The translations under genes and the position numbers were made by a program. The notes under the pieces were generated by a model, which was given only the letters and a program-made list of their open reading frames with translations, was not told the DNA's origin and searched no databases. Of a stretch of 41,633 bases of DNA, positions 8,346-16,147 are shown one piece after another. Each line of letters begins with the position of its first letter. The stretch's first letter is position 1. The stretch comes from JAAYEA01 sp012689325. GTDB lineage: Bacteria > Chloroflexota > Anaerolineae > JAAYEA01. The stretch is from the NCBI GenBank assembly GCA_036841525.1, contig DAITVZ010000048.1:1-41633 (forward strand), read 5' to 3'.

Positions 8346-9620
8346 CTAGCGTACGACCAGGGCGTAGGGCTGGGCGCCGATCTCGACGGTCTGGATGACG
8401 CGCCTGCTGGCCACATCCACGATGGTGACGTTCTGCGAGTCCGTGTTTCCCACATACACGCGAGCGCCCTCAGCGTCGACTGCCACCATCTCTGGGGCGC
8501 GACCCGCCGGCACCACGGCCAAGCTCTCCAGGGTCTGCGCATCCAGCACCAGCAGCGTGCCCAGGGTGCGGTTGGCGAGATAGATCTCCCGTCCGTTGGG
8601 GTTCACGGCGATGGCGGAGAGGCCCTGCCCGAGCTCGGCCAGCTGCGCTGGGGCCTGCGTCTCCAGTTGCAGCGCCGCGACCCCTCCCATCTCGGGGCCT
8701 CCCACGTAGAGCAGGCTTTGATCCGCGGAGAGGGCGGCCCAGGTGGGCTCGTATGCCGCGCCGGCGCGGCGCGCCACGTCGGCGATCCAGTAAACGGACA
8801 CCTGGCCCTCGGCATCCTCGGCCACCAGCAGGCCGCCCACCACGGACAGCCGCTTGTCGCGCAGCGCCAGGGCCGCATCTGGGGCCAGCTCGGGCAAGGG
8901 GTCGATGTCCAGGGACCGCATGTCGCCCGTCTGCGGGTCGATCACCGTCAGCCGGGGACGCGGGCGCGCGGTGACATGGGCGAACAGGCGGGCGCCGTCC
9001 TGGCTCAGCCCCAGCCCTTCCACGCTGCCGGTGACGGACCAGCCTTGGAGCGGCTCCAACCTGGCGGCATCCAGGAGATAGGTGGCGGAGCGCGCCGCGA
9101 CATAGAGCTGCGGGAGCTCGGGGGGCGCGACCAGGTGGCGGATGGCCCCTTGCCGCAGCGCCTTCGGCCCTCGGCTCAGGCTGGCGAGCAGATAGCTGGC
9201 GGTGTCCACCATGGCGATCTGGTTCTGCTCGGCGCCGACGTACAGACGGCCGCCTGGCTTGGGGCGCAGGGGAACGCGCACCTCGGTGGTCTTGTGCAGC
9301 CGGACCTCCAGATCCGTGCCCAGGGCGGGGATATAGTCCACCTTGCGGACCAGGACGCGGTACCCCTTGGCGGGATCCAGCCTCTTTACCCCGGCGACGC
9401 CGAATTCGTCCGTGTGTAGCTCGAAGAGCGTCTGTCCATTGTTGTTCTGCACCTCGACGAGGGCGCCCTCCAGGGCAGCCCCCGTGTCGGCGTCACGCAC
9501 CTCCACGGTGATCTGCGTGGTGCGGGTGTTGACGTAGCAGAAGGTCAGAGCCAGGGCCGTGAGGATCAGCCCCAAAAGGATCCAGGGCCATTTTGTGCGG
9601 ATTCCGGCGGGACGAATCAT
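8346..9620 (-). CDS. Membrane-anchored YVTN-type beta-propeller protein with N-terminal carboxypeptidase-regulatory-like domain
   Basis: The 424-residue product starts with a short basic stretch and one transmembrane segment (about residues 13-30, WPWILLGLILTALALTFCYV), so the rest is probably outside the membrane. Next comes a small beta-sandwich resembling CarboxypepD_reg or SpaA-like domains (TVEVRDADTGAALEGALVEV). After it are repeats ending in patterns such as REIYLANRTLGTLLVLDAQTLE and RVYVGNTDSQNVTIVDVASRR, typical of YVTN/NHL-like propellers. Such proteins usually bind partners or surfaces, and no catalytic residues are evident. ATG at 9620 follows AGGATAGG and is preferred to the longer frame. 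The function is unknown. Confidence 0.72.
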   Translation of the reverse strand: MIRPAGIRTKWPWILLGLILTALALTFCYVNTRTTQITVEVRDADTGAALEGALVEVQNNNGQTLFELHTDEFGVAGVKRLDPAKGYRVLVRKVDYIPALGTDLEVRLHKTTEVRVPLRPKPGGRLYVGAEQNQIAMVDTASYLLASLSRGPKALRQGAIRHLVAPPELPQLYVAARSATYLLDAARLEPLQGWSVTGSVEGLGLSQDGARLFAHVTARPRPRLTVIDPQTGDMRSLDIDPLPELAPDAALALRDKRLSVVGGLLVAEDAEGQVSVYWIADVARRAGAAYEPTWAALSADQSLLYVGGPEMGGVAALQLETQAPAQLAELGQGLSAIAVNPNGREIYLANRTLGTLLVLDAQTLESLAVVPAGRAPEMVAVDAEGARVYVGNTDSQNVTIVDVASRRVIQTVEIGAQPYALVVR

Positions 9621-9666
9621 GCCTGGCCTATCCTTTGCTTGGGTACGCCGCGTTCCTCCCTGGCGC

Positions 9667-11037
9667 TCAAGCATCCGCAGCGCAATCCTGGATCTCGGCT
9701 AGCGCCTCCGAGATCTCGCTCCTATCGATGAAGGAGAGGCGGCGATCCTGGAGCATGGCCTTGAGCAGCGGCACGGTTCTCTTGTCCTGGAGCGCGATCA
9801 AGCCCAGCACCACGAGCCCGGGGTCCGCGTTCTTGTCCAGCTCCAGGTATAGCACTTCCAGCGCATCGCACGCGGCGGGGCTGCCGCGCCCAACTGCTCC
9901 CAGCACGGGCGCTAGGGCGAGCTTGAAGCGGCTATTGCGCGAAAAAGCCATCACATCCAGGATGCAAGGAAGCGCCGGCTGGCCGATCCGCTCCAGCGCG
10001 GCGAGGATGTGGTCGTACAGGATATCCTCCGGGTCGGTCTCGATCAATATCCGCAACAGCGGCTCCACAGCCTCGGTCGCTCGCAACTGGCCCAAGACAT
10101 CCACCGCATGAATCGGCACCCAGCCCCCGCCGATGGCGTCCGCGCGCCAAAGCCGCCTGTCGCACATCAACTCGATCAGGTGCGGGATCGCCTGTTCGCG
10201 AAAGGTGGCAAAGAGGGCGATCAGTTGGTCGGTCAGGGCATCCTCGCCGGCAAAGAGGGCAAAGATCAGCTCGTCGATGCCGGTGGGCATTTGCTCGTTG
10301 GGGCGGCGAAACTGGATTTGGGCGAGCGACACGGCGCCGGAGGCCAGGGAGGCGCGCAGCAGGTTCAGGAACTCGGCCTCTTTGGTCCAGCGCCGGCGCT
10401 CCACAAAGGCGTTCTGCAGCGCGCGGGTGTTGTCCTGGGTCACGCTCTCGACAAAGCCGACCACCGTCTGTAGCCAGGAGCGCACCGGCGTCATCACCTC
10501 GTAGGGCCAGCCCCACCACACCCTCCGGCCGCGCAGGCACATGGCGCCCACCTGAGCGATCAGGCCTTTCGCGCGATCGGCGTCTCGGGCGGCCAGGCGA
10601 TCCGCCTCATCCAGCAGTTGGTTGGGGTCCTGGGCCAGGTCATAGTCGCCAGTGACATAGGCCTGGAGCACAGAGGCCATCGCCTGGCCCACGCGGGCAA
10701 AGACGGGGCAGACGTGGTTGACAAACTTGCAGTACAGTTCGCGCCGCTCGGGCGCGAGTTGGTCTGCGAGCGCGGGATCGATCGCCAGCCCGCTCAGAAA
10801 GGCTGCCAGATCGCGCAAATCGTCCGGGGCGAGGTGGGAGGGAGATCCCAGCGCCGCTTCCAGGCCAGCCGCCTCCACGACATAGTGGCCGAGGAGCCCG
10901 GCCAGCATCGTCTCCGCGTCCTCCTCCCGGTACCCATGATCGAGAAAGACCTGGAGTTCGCGGTTGAAGCGATCCGGCCGGAGGTATTCCTCCAGCAATT
11001 TGGCGATATCGCGCCACTGTAATCTAGCGAGGGTCAT
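9667..11037 (-). CDS. HEAT-repeat-like alpha-helical protein of unknown function
   Basis: The 456-residue product is almost entirely helical by composition. Its C-terminal half shows repeating units that resemble HEAT/PBS-lyase repeats: AVDVLGQLRATEAVEPLLRIL, ILAALERIGQPALPCILDVM and LGLIALQDKRTVPLLKAML. No signal peptide, membrane segment or catalytic motif is visible, so it is probably a cytoplasmic scaffold or binding protein. The ATG at 11037 (MTLARLQWRDIAKLLEEYL) is chosen because the extra 22 residues of the longer frame do not look like protein. Its ribosome site is weak. It is the first gene of the minus-strand series and has a consensus-like promoter at 11131-11159. Confidence 0.7.
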   Translation of the reverse strand: MTLARLQWRDIAKLLEEYLRPDRFNRELQVFLDHGYREEDAETMLAGLLGHYVVEAAGLEAALGSPSHLAPDDLRDLAAFLSGLAIDPALADQLAPERRELYCKFVNHVCPVFARVGQAMASVLQAYVTGDYDLAQDPNQLLDEADRLAARDADRAKGLIAQVGAMCLRGRRVWWGWPYEVMTPVRSWLQTVVGFVESVTQDNTRALQNAFVERRRWTKEAEFLNLLRASLASGAVSLAQIQFRRPNEQMPTGIDELIFALFAGEDALTDQLIALFATFREQAIPHLIELMCDRRLWRADAIGGGWVPIHAVDVLGQLRATEAVEPLLRILIETDPEDILYDHILAALERIGQPALPCILDVMAFSRNSRFKLALAPVLGAVGRGSPAACDALEVLYLELDKNADPGLVVLGLIALQDKRTVPLLKAMLQDRRLSFIDRSEISEALAEIQDCAADA

Positions 11038-11130
11038 GGACAATCCCAGTTTGTGATGTGGGCATTTGAACCTGGCCTGGCCGGCACCTTCGCACAGAGA
11101 CAACTACTCGGCCGGTCTCCATGGGGGCAC

Positions 11131-11159
11131 AGTCTACTACGGAAACCCAGAGCTGTCAA
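11131..11159 (-). promoter_or_regulatory. Predicted sigma-70-type promoter for the minus-strand gene series
   Basis: Read on the minus strand, TTGACA (11159-11154) is followed after exactly 17 bases by TAGACT (11136-11131). It points toward the HEAT-repeat gene, about 95 bases before its ATG, and lies divergently from the hdr promoter 120 bases away. Confidence 0.6.
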
Positions 11160-11277
11160 TTGCTTGGCTCGCGATGCACGGCCAGCAAGGGCTCTCGAAT
11201 ATCGCCCCGATCTGCTGCGGGAGAGACGAGTTCCCCAGCTTGGGACGACTTGGCGCGCCGTAACATCATTGGGCGGA

Positions 11278-11306
11278 TTGACGCGACTAGATTAGCATGG
11301 TATAAT
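11278..11306 (+). promoter_or_regulatory. Predicted sigma-70-type promoter of the hdr-nuo-fdh operon
   Basis: TTGACG at 11278-11283 and TATAAT at 11301-11306 are separated by 17 bases, almost the ideal housekeeping promoter. The hdrC start at 11391 lies about 78 bases downstream of the expected transcription start. The leader contains GGAGGGA just before the ATG. I see no clear operator palindrome overlapping the promoter. Confidence 0.7.
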
Positions 11307-11390
11307 GTGGCGGGTTCGTGTACGGCCTGCGGGGAGCGTCTTCTGGCCCGCTCAGATCGCCAGGGAGGGAACCACCAGGCGGAGGGAGCT

Positions 11391-11912
11391 ATGATAGAAT
11401 CGACCCAGCTAGACCCCAACTTTAAGGACGAGATCGCCAACGAGCCAGGCGGAGAGCATATCCTTAGCTGCTTCACCTGTGGCACTTGCACGGCGAGTTG
11501 TCCCGTGCGCGTCGTCACCGACCGCTACAGCCCCCGCAAGATCATCCGCATGGCCCTGTTGGGCCTGAAGGAAGAGGTCCTCTCCAGCGATTTCATCTGG
11601 CTCTGTTCTGCCTGCTATTCCTGCCATGAGCGCTGCCCGCAGGATGTGCGCATCACCGAGCTGATCAACGCCATCAAGAATATCGCTGTTCGGGAGGGCC
11701 ACGTGCCCCCGGCCTTTCGCGTGCAGGTCGATCTCTTGCGCGACCACGGCCGCCTCATCGAGATCGGTGACTATGATAACGAGCGCCGGGCCGAGTTGGG
11801 CCTGCCGGCGATCCACGAGCAGCCGGCCGAGGTCGCCGAGATCTTGAAGGTCAGCGGGACGATTGCGCTGGGCGCAGCCGCGCCTGCGCCCGCGGAGGAC
11901 GATGCCAAATGA
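11391..11912 (+). CDS. hdrC: Heterodisulfide reductase subunit C-like [4Fe-4S] protein
   Basis: The 173-residue protein has two [4Fe-4S] motifs: C27-x2-C30-x2-C33-x3-C37 (CFTCGTCTASCP) and C72-x2-C75-x2-C78-x3-C82 (CSACYSCHERCP). Both sit within the helical HdrC fold (YSPRKIIRMALLGLKEEVL). HdrC passes electrons from the HdrA flavin subunit to the non-cubane clusters of HdrB. The ATG follows GGAGGGAGCT; an upstream extension of the frame runs through the promoter and is rejected. Its TGA overlaps the hdrB ATG (ATGA), so the two are translationally coupled. The C-terminal ~20 residues are Ala/Pro-rich and probably disordered. In bacteria the disulfide substrate is unknown. Confidence 0.93.
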   Translation: MIESTQLDPNFKDEIANEPGGEHILSCFTCGTCTASCPVRVVTDRYSPRKIIRMALLGLKEEVLSSDFIWLCSACYSCHERCPQDVRITELINAIKNIAVREGHVPPAFRVQVDLLRDHGRLIEIGDYDNERRAELGLPAIHEQPAEVAEILKVSGTIALGAAAPAPAEDDAK

Positions 11913-12805
11913 GATATGCGCTCTATTTGGGCTGCACGGTCCCCATTCGCAACATGAACTATGAGCTATCGGCCCGCAAGGTGGCCGAGCGGCTGGGCAT
12001 CGAGCTCGTGGATAGCGACCAGTTCGGCTGCTGCGGCTATCCCATGAAGGGCGTAAACCACCGCACTGCTTTGCTGATGGCGGCGCGCAACCTGGTGGTG
12101 GCGCAAGAGATGGGATTGGACATCTTTACCTTGTGCACGGCCTGCACCGGTACGCTTACCGAGGCCAGCGTGGTCCTGAATGAGGATGAGGCGCTGCGCC
12201 AAGAGGTCAACGAGGAGCTGGAAAAGGCCACAGGCAAGCGCTATAATGGACAGGTCAAGGTGCACCACATCGCCCGCGTGCTTTATGAGGATGTGGGGCT
12301 GGCGGGCCTGCGGGACCAGATCAAGGTTAGCCTGAATGGTTTCCGGTTCGGCGCCCACTATGGCTGCCATTATCTCAAGCCTTCCGAGGTCTTTGAGGGT
12401 TTTGATGACCCCGAAGCGCCGCACACCCTGGACGAGTTGATCGAGGTGACCGGGGCCGAGGCCGTGCAATACAACACCAAATTGCTTTGTTGCGGCGGCG
12501 GGGTGCTGGCGGTGGATGAAGAGGTGGCCCTGGCGATGCCGCAAGCCAAGCTGCAAGAGCTGGCGCAGGCCGGCATAGATGCCCTGGTGCTCGCCTGTCC
12601 GTTTTGTGATATCATGTACGAATACAACCAGCGGCGCGTGATGCGCAATGTCGACCCACGCTTCCAACTGCCCGTGCTGTTCTACTCCCAAGTGCTGGGG
12701 CTGGCGATGGGCATGTCGGCGGAAGAGCTGGGCTTTAGCCTGAACCGGGTCAAGTCCAAAGGGCTGGCGACCAAGCTCGCTGCCCTGGAGGCGGCCAAAC
12801 CTTAA
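11909..12805 (+). CDS. hdrB: Heterodisulfide reductase subunit B-like protein (two CCG domains)
   Basis: The 298-residue protein matches HdrB in length and layout. The first CCG motif region has C9 (YLGCTVP), FGCCGYP at 40-45 and CTAC at 76-79. The second has HYGCHYLKPSEVF, LLCCGGG and CPFCD. In methanogen HdrB these cysteines bind two non-cubane [4Fe-4S] clusters that cleave the CoM-S-S-CoB heterodisulfide. Bacterial versions presumably reduce another disulfide or pass electrons elsewhere. It is coupled to hdrC by a four-base overlap. The complete Cys set argues for a functional catalytic subunit. Confidence 0.94.
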   Translation: MRYALYLGCTVPIRNMNYELSARKVAERLGIELVDSDQFGCCGYPMKGVNHRTALLMAARNLVVAQEMGLDIFTLCTACTGTLTEASVVLNEDEALRQEVNEELEKATGKRYNGQVKVHHIARVLYEDVGLAGLRDQIKVSLNGFRFGAHYGCHYLKPSEVFEGFDDPEAPHTLDELIEVTGAEAVQYNTKLLCCGGGVLAVDEEVALAMPQAKLQELAQAGIDALVLACPFCDIMYEYNQRRVMRNVDPRFQLPVLFYSQVLGLAMGMSAEELGFSLNRVKSKGLATKLAALEAAKP

Positions 12806-13033
12806 CCATACCCTGACCTGCTCGTGGAAAGCACAGGCACCTTACCAGGTCGCGCGCGACATGGCCCGATGCCCAGGTTTCTTCGCATACCGCTAGCCCC
12901 CCCCACCTATTCCATAGGCGGAAACCTTGCATCGGCGATCCTATGCCAGTAGCAAGGCGTTTCCGCGGACTGGCAAGCCCGTGATGCTGCGCGGCCGGGC
13001 AGACCGACGTTCCGAGAAGGAGGCAATCGTCCC
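12806..13033 (+). promoter_or_regulatory. 228-base intercistronic region with predicted hairpins before the hdrC-hdrB fusion gene
   Basis: No convincing gene is seen on either strand. Two foldable elements are visible. GACCTG at 12815-12820 pairs with CAGGTC at 12846-12851. A longer arm, 12918-12930 (GCGGAAACCTTGC), pairs with 12952-12966 with a two-base bulge. A ribosome site (GAAGGAGG) precedes the ATG at 13034. I see no clean T-rich terminator tail and no strong promoter, so this could be an attenuator, a processed spacer or a structured leader. I could not match it to a riboswitch class I know. Confidence 0.4.
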
Positions 13034-14224
13034 ATGGCCGAAGCCAAGTCCCTCGCGTTGAACGACCAGGTGTTCCGCACCGCCTTTGGCGGCGAACTCG
13101 CCGAGGTGCGAGAAAAGCTCCAGACCTGTATCCAGTGCGGATCATGCAGCGCCTCCTGCCCCGCCGTGGGCCTGATGGACGTCACGCCGCGCCACCTCTG
13201 GCAACTGATCCGCTGGGGCCTGGAGGATGAGGCCGTGGCGACCAAGGCCTTCTGGGTCTGCACGCAATGCTATGCCTGCACGGTGCGCTGCCCGCGCGGC
13301 ATCATCACCAGCGAGAATATGCGCCTCTTGCGCAAGTGGCAGTCCAGCGCCGGGCTCGAGATGCCCGAGTCCGTGACCAAGCTGCGCGACACCGTGACCA
13401 CCAGCTATAACATCTCGGGGGATGACAACGCGCGCCGGCTGATCTGGAGCGAGAACCTCGATCAGGCGCCCGCCAGCTTGCAGCCGCGCACCGGCGCTGA
13501 CTATGTGCTTTTTACCGGTTGCGTCTCCTCCTTTTACCCCATGACCTACAGCATCCCGCAGGCGTTCGTGCAAATCCTGGAAAAGGCGGGCATCTCCTAT
13601 ACCACGATGGGCGGCGAGGAGTGGTGTTGCGGCTATCCGCTCTATGGTGTGGGCATGGAGAGCGAGATGGTCGACATCGCCAGGCACAACGTCTCGCGGT
13701 TCCTGGAATCCGGGGCCAAAAAGCTGGTGACCACCTGCCCCTCCTGCTACTATACCTGGGCCCACATCTATCATGAGGTGGTCCCCGAGTCCCGTGGGAT
13801 ACAGGTGTTGCATGCTACCGAGCTGCTGGCTGAGCTGGTCCAGCAGGGCAAGCTCACCTTCAAGGAGCAGCCGCCTACGGTGGTGACCTACCATGATCCC
13901 TGCGACCTGGGGCGCAAGAGTGGGGTCTATGATGCGCCGCGGGCGCTCATCAACAGCATCCCGGGCCTCAAGCTGGTCGAGATGGCCAATGCGCGCGAGA
14001 GCGCCCTTTGTTGCGGCGGCGGCGGCGATGTCGAGATGGTCAACGCGCAGGCGGTGGAAGAGTTGGCCGCGCAGCGCATGGCCCAGGTGCGCGATACGGG
14101 GGCCAAGCTTCTCATCTCTTCCTGCCAGCAGTGCAAGCGCACCCTGTTTCGCTCGGCGCGCAACACCAAGACGCGGGTACGGGTTCTAGATATTACTGAA
14201 TTGGTGCTGGACGCCCTGGCCTGA
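13034..14224 (+). CDS. Fused HdrC-HdrB (HdrD/GlpC-type) iron-sulfur reductase
   Basis: The 396-residue product fuses an HdrC-like domain to an HdrB-like domain. The N-terminal part holds C32/C35/C38/C42 and C76/C79/C82/C86, two [4Fe-4S] sites. The rest has two CCG units: FTGCVSSFYP, EEWCCGYPLYG and TTCPSCYYTW, then YHDPCDLGR, ALCCGGGGDVEM and SSCQQCKRT. This is the HdrD layout, also shared by GlpC and glycolate oxidase GlcF-type subunits. It is a second disulfide-reductase-type module in the same operon as a separate hdrCB pair. It could be an alternative output of the complex or link it to another redox partner. The start follows GAAGGAGG. Confidence 0.9.
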   Translation: MAEAKSLALNDQVFRTAFGGELAEVREKLQTCIQCGSCSASCPAVGLMDVTPRHLWQLIRWGLEDEAVATKAFWVCTQCYACTVRCPRGIITSENMRLLRKWQSSAGLEMPESVTKLRDTVTTSYNISGDDNARRLIWSENLDQAPASLQPRTGADYVLFTGCVSSFYPMTYSIPQAFVQILEKAGISYTTMGGEEWCCGYPLYGVGMESEMVDIARHNVSRFLESGAKKLVTTCPSCYYTWAHIYHEVVPESRGIQVLHATELLAELVQQGKLTFKEQPPTVVTYHDPCDLGRKSGVYDAPRALINSIPGLKLVEMANARESALCCGGGGDVEMVNAQAVEELAAQRMAQVRDTGAKLLISSCQQCKRTLFRSARNTKTRVRVLDITELVLDALA

Positions 14225-14242
14225 GGCGGCCTGGAAGGCCCA

Positions 14243-14995
14243 ATGCCCAAGTTTGTAACGGCGGATCTGCATCTGCATAGCGTGCTTTCTCCCTGTGCCA
14301 GCCGGGAGATGCTGCCCAGCCCGGTGATCTGGCGGGCGAAAGAGCTGGGCTTGCAGATGATCGCCGTGACGGACCACAACACCATCGAAAATGCTGCCGC
14401 TTTCCGCGAGGCGGCGGAGGGGCTGGACGTGATGGTCCTCCCGGGCATGGAGGTGCAGACGCGGGAGGAAGTGCACCTGTTGTGCCTGTTCGACGAGCTG
14501 GGACAGGCTTCAAGCTGGCAAGCGATCGTCTATGCGCACCTTCCCAAGCTGAAGAACGATGAACGGGCTTTTGGCGAGCAATGGGTCGTGGACGCCGAAG
14601 ACGAGATCGTGCGGGTCCACGAGCAACTGTTCTTGGTCTCCACCCAATTGACCGTGGGCGAGGTGGTGCGCCAGGTGCGCGCGTTGGGCGGGTTGTGCAT
14701 CCCCTCGCATGTGGACCGGCCCGCCTATAGCCTGATCGCCAACCTGGGCTTTATTCCGCCGGACCTGGAGCTGGCGGCGGTGGAGATCTCGCACCGGATG
14801 ACGCCGCAAGAGGCCCGAGCCAAGTTCCCGCAGTTGCGGGGCTTGGGCCTGGTGGCCAATAGCGACGCTCACTATTTGCAGGACATGAGCAGGCGCAACA
14901 CCTTCAAGGTGGAGGAGCCCACCGTCGCCGAGCTGGCCCTGGCGCTGGCGGGACGCGATGGCCGCGAGATGTGGATCGATGGCTTGCGAGTCTGA
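14243..14995 (+). CDS. PHP-domain metal-dependent phosphoesterase
   Basis: The 250-residue protein is a stand-alone PHP (polymerase and histidinol phosphatase) domain. Its metal-binding motifs are DLHLHSVLSPCA at the N-terminus, AVTDHNTIENA, a GMEVQTREEVHLLCLF strand, PSHVDRPAYS, and SDAHYL near the C-terminus. PHP enzymes hydrolyse phosphoesters using two or three metal ions; the substrate here is unknown. From knowledge of clostridial and thermotogal genomes, PHP genes often accompany nuoE/nuoF/hydA-type clusters together with a SpoIIE-like gene, and the same order is seen here. A regulatory or cofactor-related role in the complex is therefore an inference. It starts 18 bases after the HdrD-like gene. 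Confidence 0.9.
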   Translation: MPKFVTADLHLHSVLSPCASREMLPSPVIWRAKELGLQMIAVTDHNTIENAAAFREAAEGLDVMVLPGMEVQTREEVHLLCLFDELGQASSWQAIVYAHLPKLKNDERAFGEQWVVDAEDEIVRVHEQLFLVSTQLTVGEVVRQVRALGGLCIPSHVDRPAYSLIANLGFIPPDLELAAVEISHRMTPQEARAKFPQLRGLGLVANSDAHYLQDMSRRNTFKVEEPTVAELALALAGRDGREMWIDGLRV

Positions 14996-14999
14996 GGAT

Positions 15000-16067
15000 A
15001 TGGCGGCCAAGCCGGCGGCTCGGTGGTGGCTCGAGCTCGCTCAGCACGCCTGGGCGGGGGCCTGCGCCGGCGCTTTCACTGGGCCGGGCTGGCGCGTGGT
15101 CGGGTGGGTGGCGCCTTGCGCGGGCGATCCGATGACGCTACCGGACGTTGGCGCACCGGCGGCGGCCCTCGCAGGCCTGCGCGAGCTGGCCATGGGCGAC
15201 AAGGCATCGGCCCTGCTCCTGGCGGCGCAAGGGGATTGCCGCGCCGAGCTGGCGCGCCGGGGCGATGCGCCCGAGTTGATCTGGGTCCGCGCAGGCCAGG
15301 CATCTCCCGTCGCTTGGGCGGACGGCGCCGACGGCTGGGCGATGGCCCAGCTCGAGCTGGGTTCGGGTGACTGGCTCGTTTCGGTGAGCGCCGCGTATCC
15401 GCAGGCAACGGGGTGGGACGCGGAGCGCCTGGCCGCGGCGGTGCGGCGCTGGATCGAGACGGGGACCGATGCGACGCAATTGGCCGATTGCTTGATCCGC
15501 ACTGGACAGCGCCTGGCCCAGTCCCTGCGGTCGTCGCTGGCGGACGCGGCGCTCTGGGCGGCGCGGCTGCGGCCGCTGCTCTCGGCCACGGTCTGGACCG
15601 GCCCGCCCAGCGATCCGACCCAGGACCGCGCCTTGTTGGAGGCGCTCCTAGCGGAGCCGGGGACGCGGATCATCTGCGGCGACACCACGGCGCAGATCGC
15701 CGCGCGGCTGTTGGGCCGCGAGTTGGTCATTGACCAGCGAGAGCTGGCGCAGGCCGAGGTGCCGCCTTCGGCGCAGTTGGAGGGCGTCCACCTGGTGACG
15801 GAGGGGTTGATCACGCTGCGACACGCGGCGGAGTGGCTGCGGGGAGCGCGGACCGTGCGCGACCTGCCGCGCAACGTGGACGCTTCCACTCGCCTGGCGC
15901 GGCACCTGATGGCGGTGGATGAGGTGCGCTTTCTGGTGGGCGCGGCGGTCAACCCGGCGCAGGTGGACGGCGAGGCCGGTGGGGCGCCGCAGCGGCTGGC
16001 GGCGGTGGACGAGTTGGTCGCTGGCCTGCGGGCGTTGGGCAAGGTGGTGCTGGTGCAGCGCTATTAA
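15000..16067 (+). CDS. SpoIIE/PP2C-like protein with degenerate catalytic motifs
   Basis: The 355-residue protein resembles SpoIIE-family serine phosphatases that travel with NuoEF/HydA genes. The C-terminal half is well kept: VWTGPPSDPTQDRAL, ICGDTTAQIAARLLGREL (family ICGGTTA), HLVTEGLITLRHAAEWL, and DEVRFLVGAAVNPAQ with a final GKVVLVQRY. The N-terminal PP2C-like half is eroded. The expected GDGxGSG metal site reads GDKASAL, and the expected SDG after GDWLVSV reads SAAYP, so metal-ligand Asp residues seem missing. It probably no longer hydrolyses phosphoprotein and may act as a sensor or scaffold. The ATG at 15000 overlaps nothing and lies four bases after the PHP stop; earlier ATGs at 14958 and 14979 are possible. 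Confidence 0.65.
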   Translation: MAAKPAARWWLELAQHAWAGACAGAFTGPGWRVVGWVAPCAGDPMTLPDVGAPAAALAGLRELAMGDKASALLLAAQGDCRAELARRGDAPELIWVRAGQASPVAWADGADGWAMAQLELGSGDWLVSVSAAYPQATGWDAERLAAAVRRWIETGTDATQLADCLIRTGQRLAQSLRSSLADAALWAARLRPLLSATVWTGPPSDPTQDRALLEALLAEPGTRIICGDTTAQIAARLLGRELVIDQRELAQAEVPPSAQLEGVHLVTEGLITLRHAAEWLRGARTVRDLPRNVDASTRLARHLMAVDEVRFLVGAAVNPAQVDGEAGGAPQRLAAVDELVAGLRALGKVVLVQRY

Positions 16068-16147
16068 CGACGAATTGGGATGTGGTGAGGCGTTTCTCTC
16101 TGGCCTCGCGCTGCACGACGCGAGGCTGGCTCTAGAGGGGAGGGAAC

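Noticed and set aside
11121..11390. Longer N-terminus for hdrC
   Set aside because: It would read through the consensus promoter and lacks HdrC similarity; the ATG at 11391 has a good ribosome site.
12806..13033. Molybdenum/tungsten cofactor riboswitch upstream of the Hdr-Fdh genes
   Set aside because: The location would make sense, but I could not match the conserved pairing and loop bases of that class.
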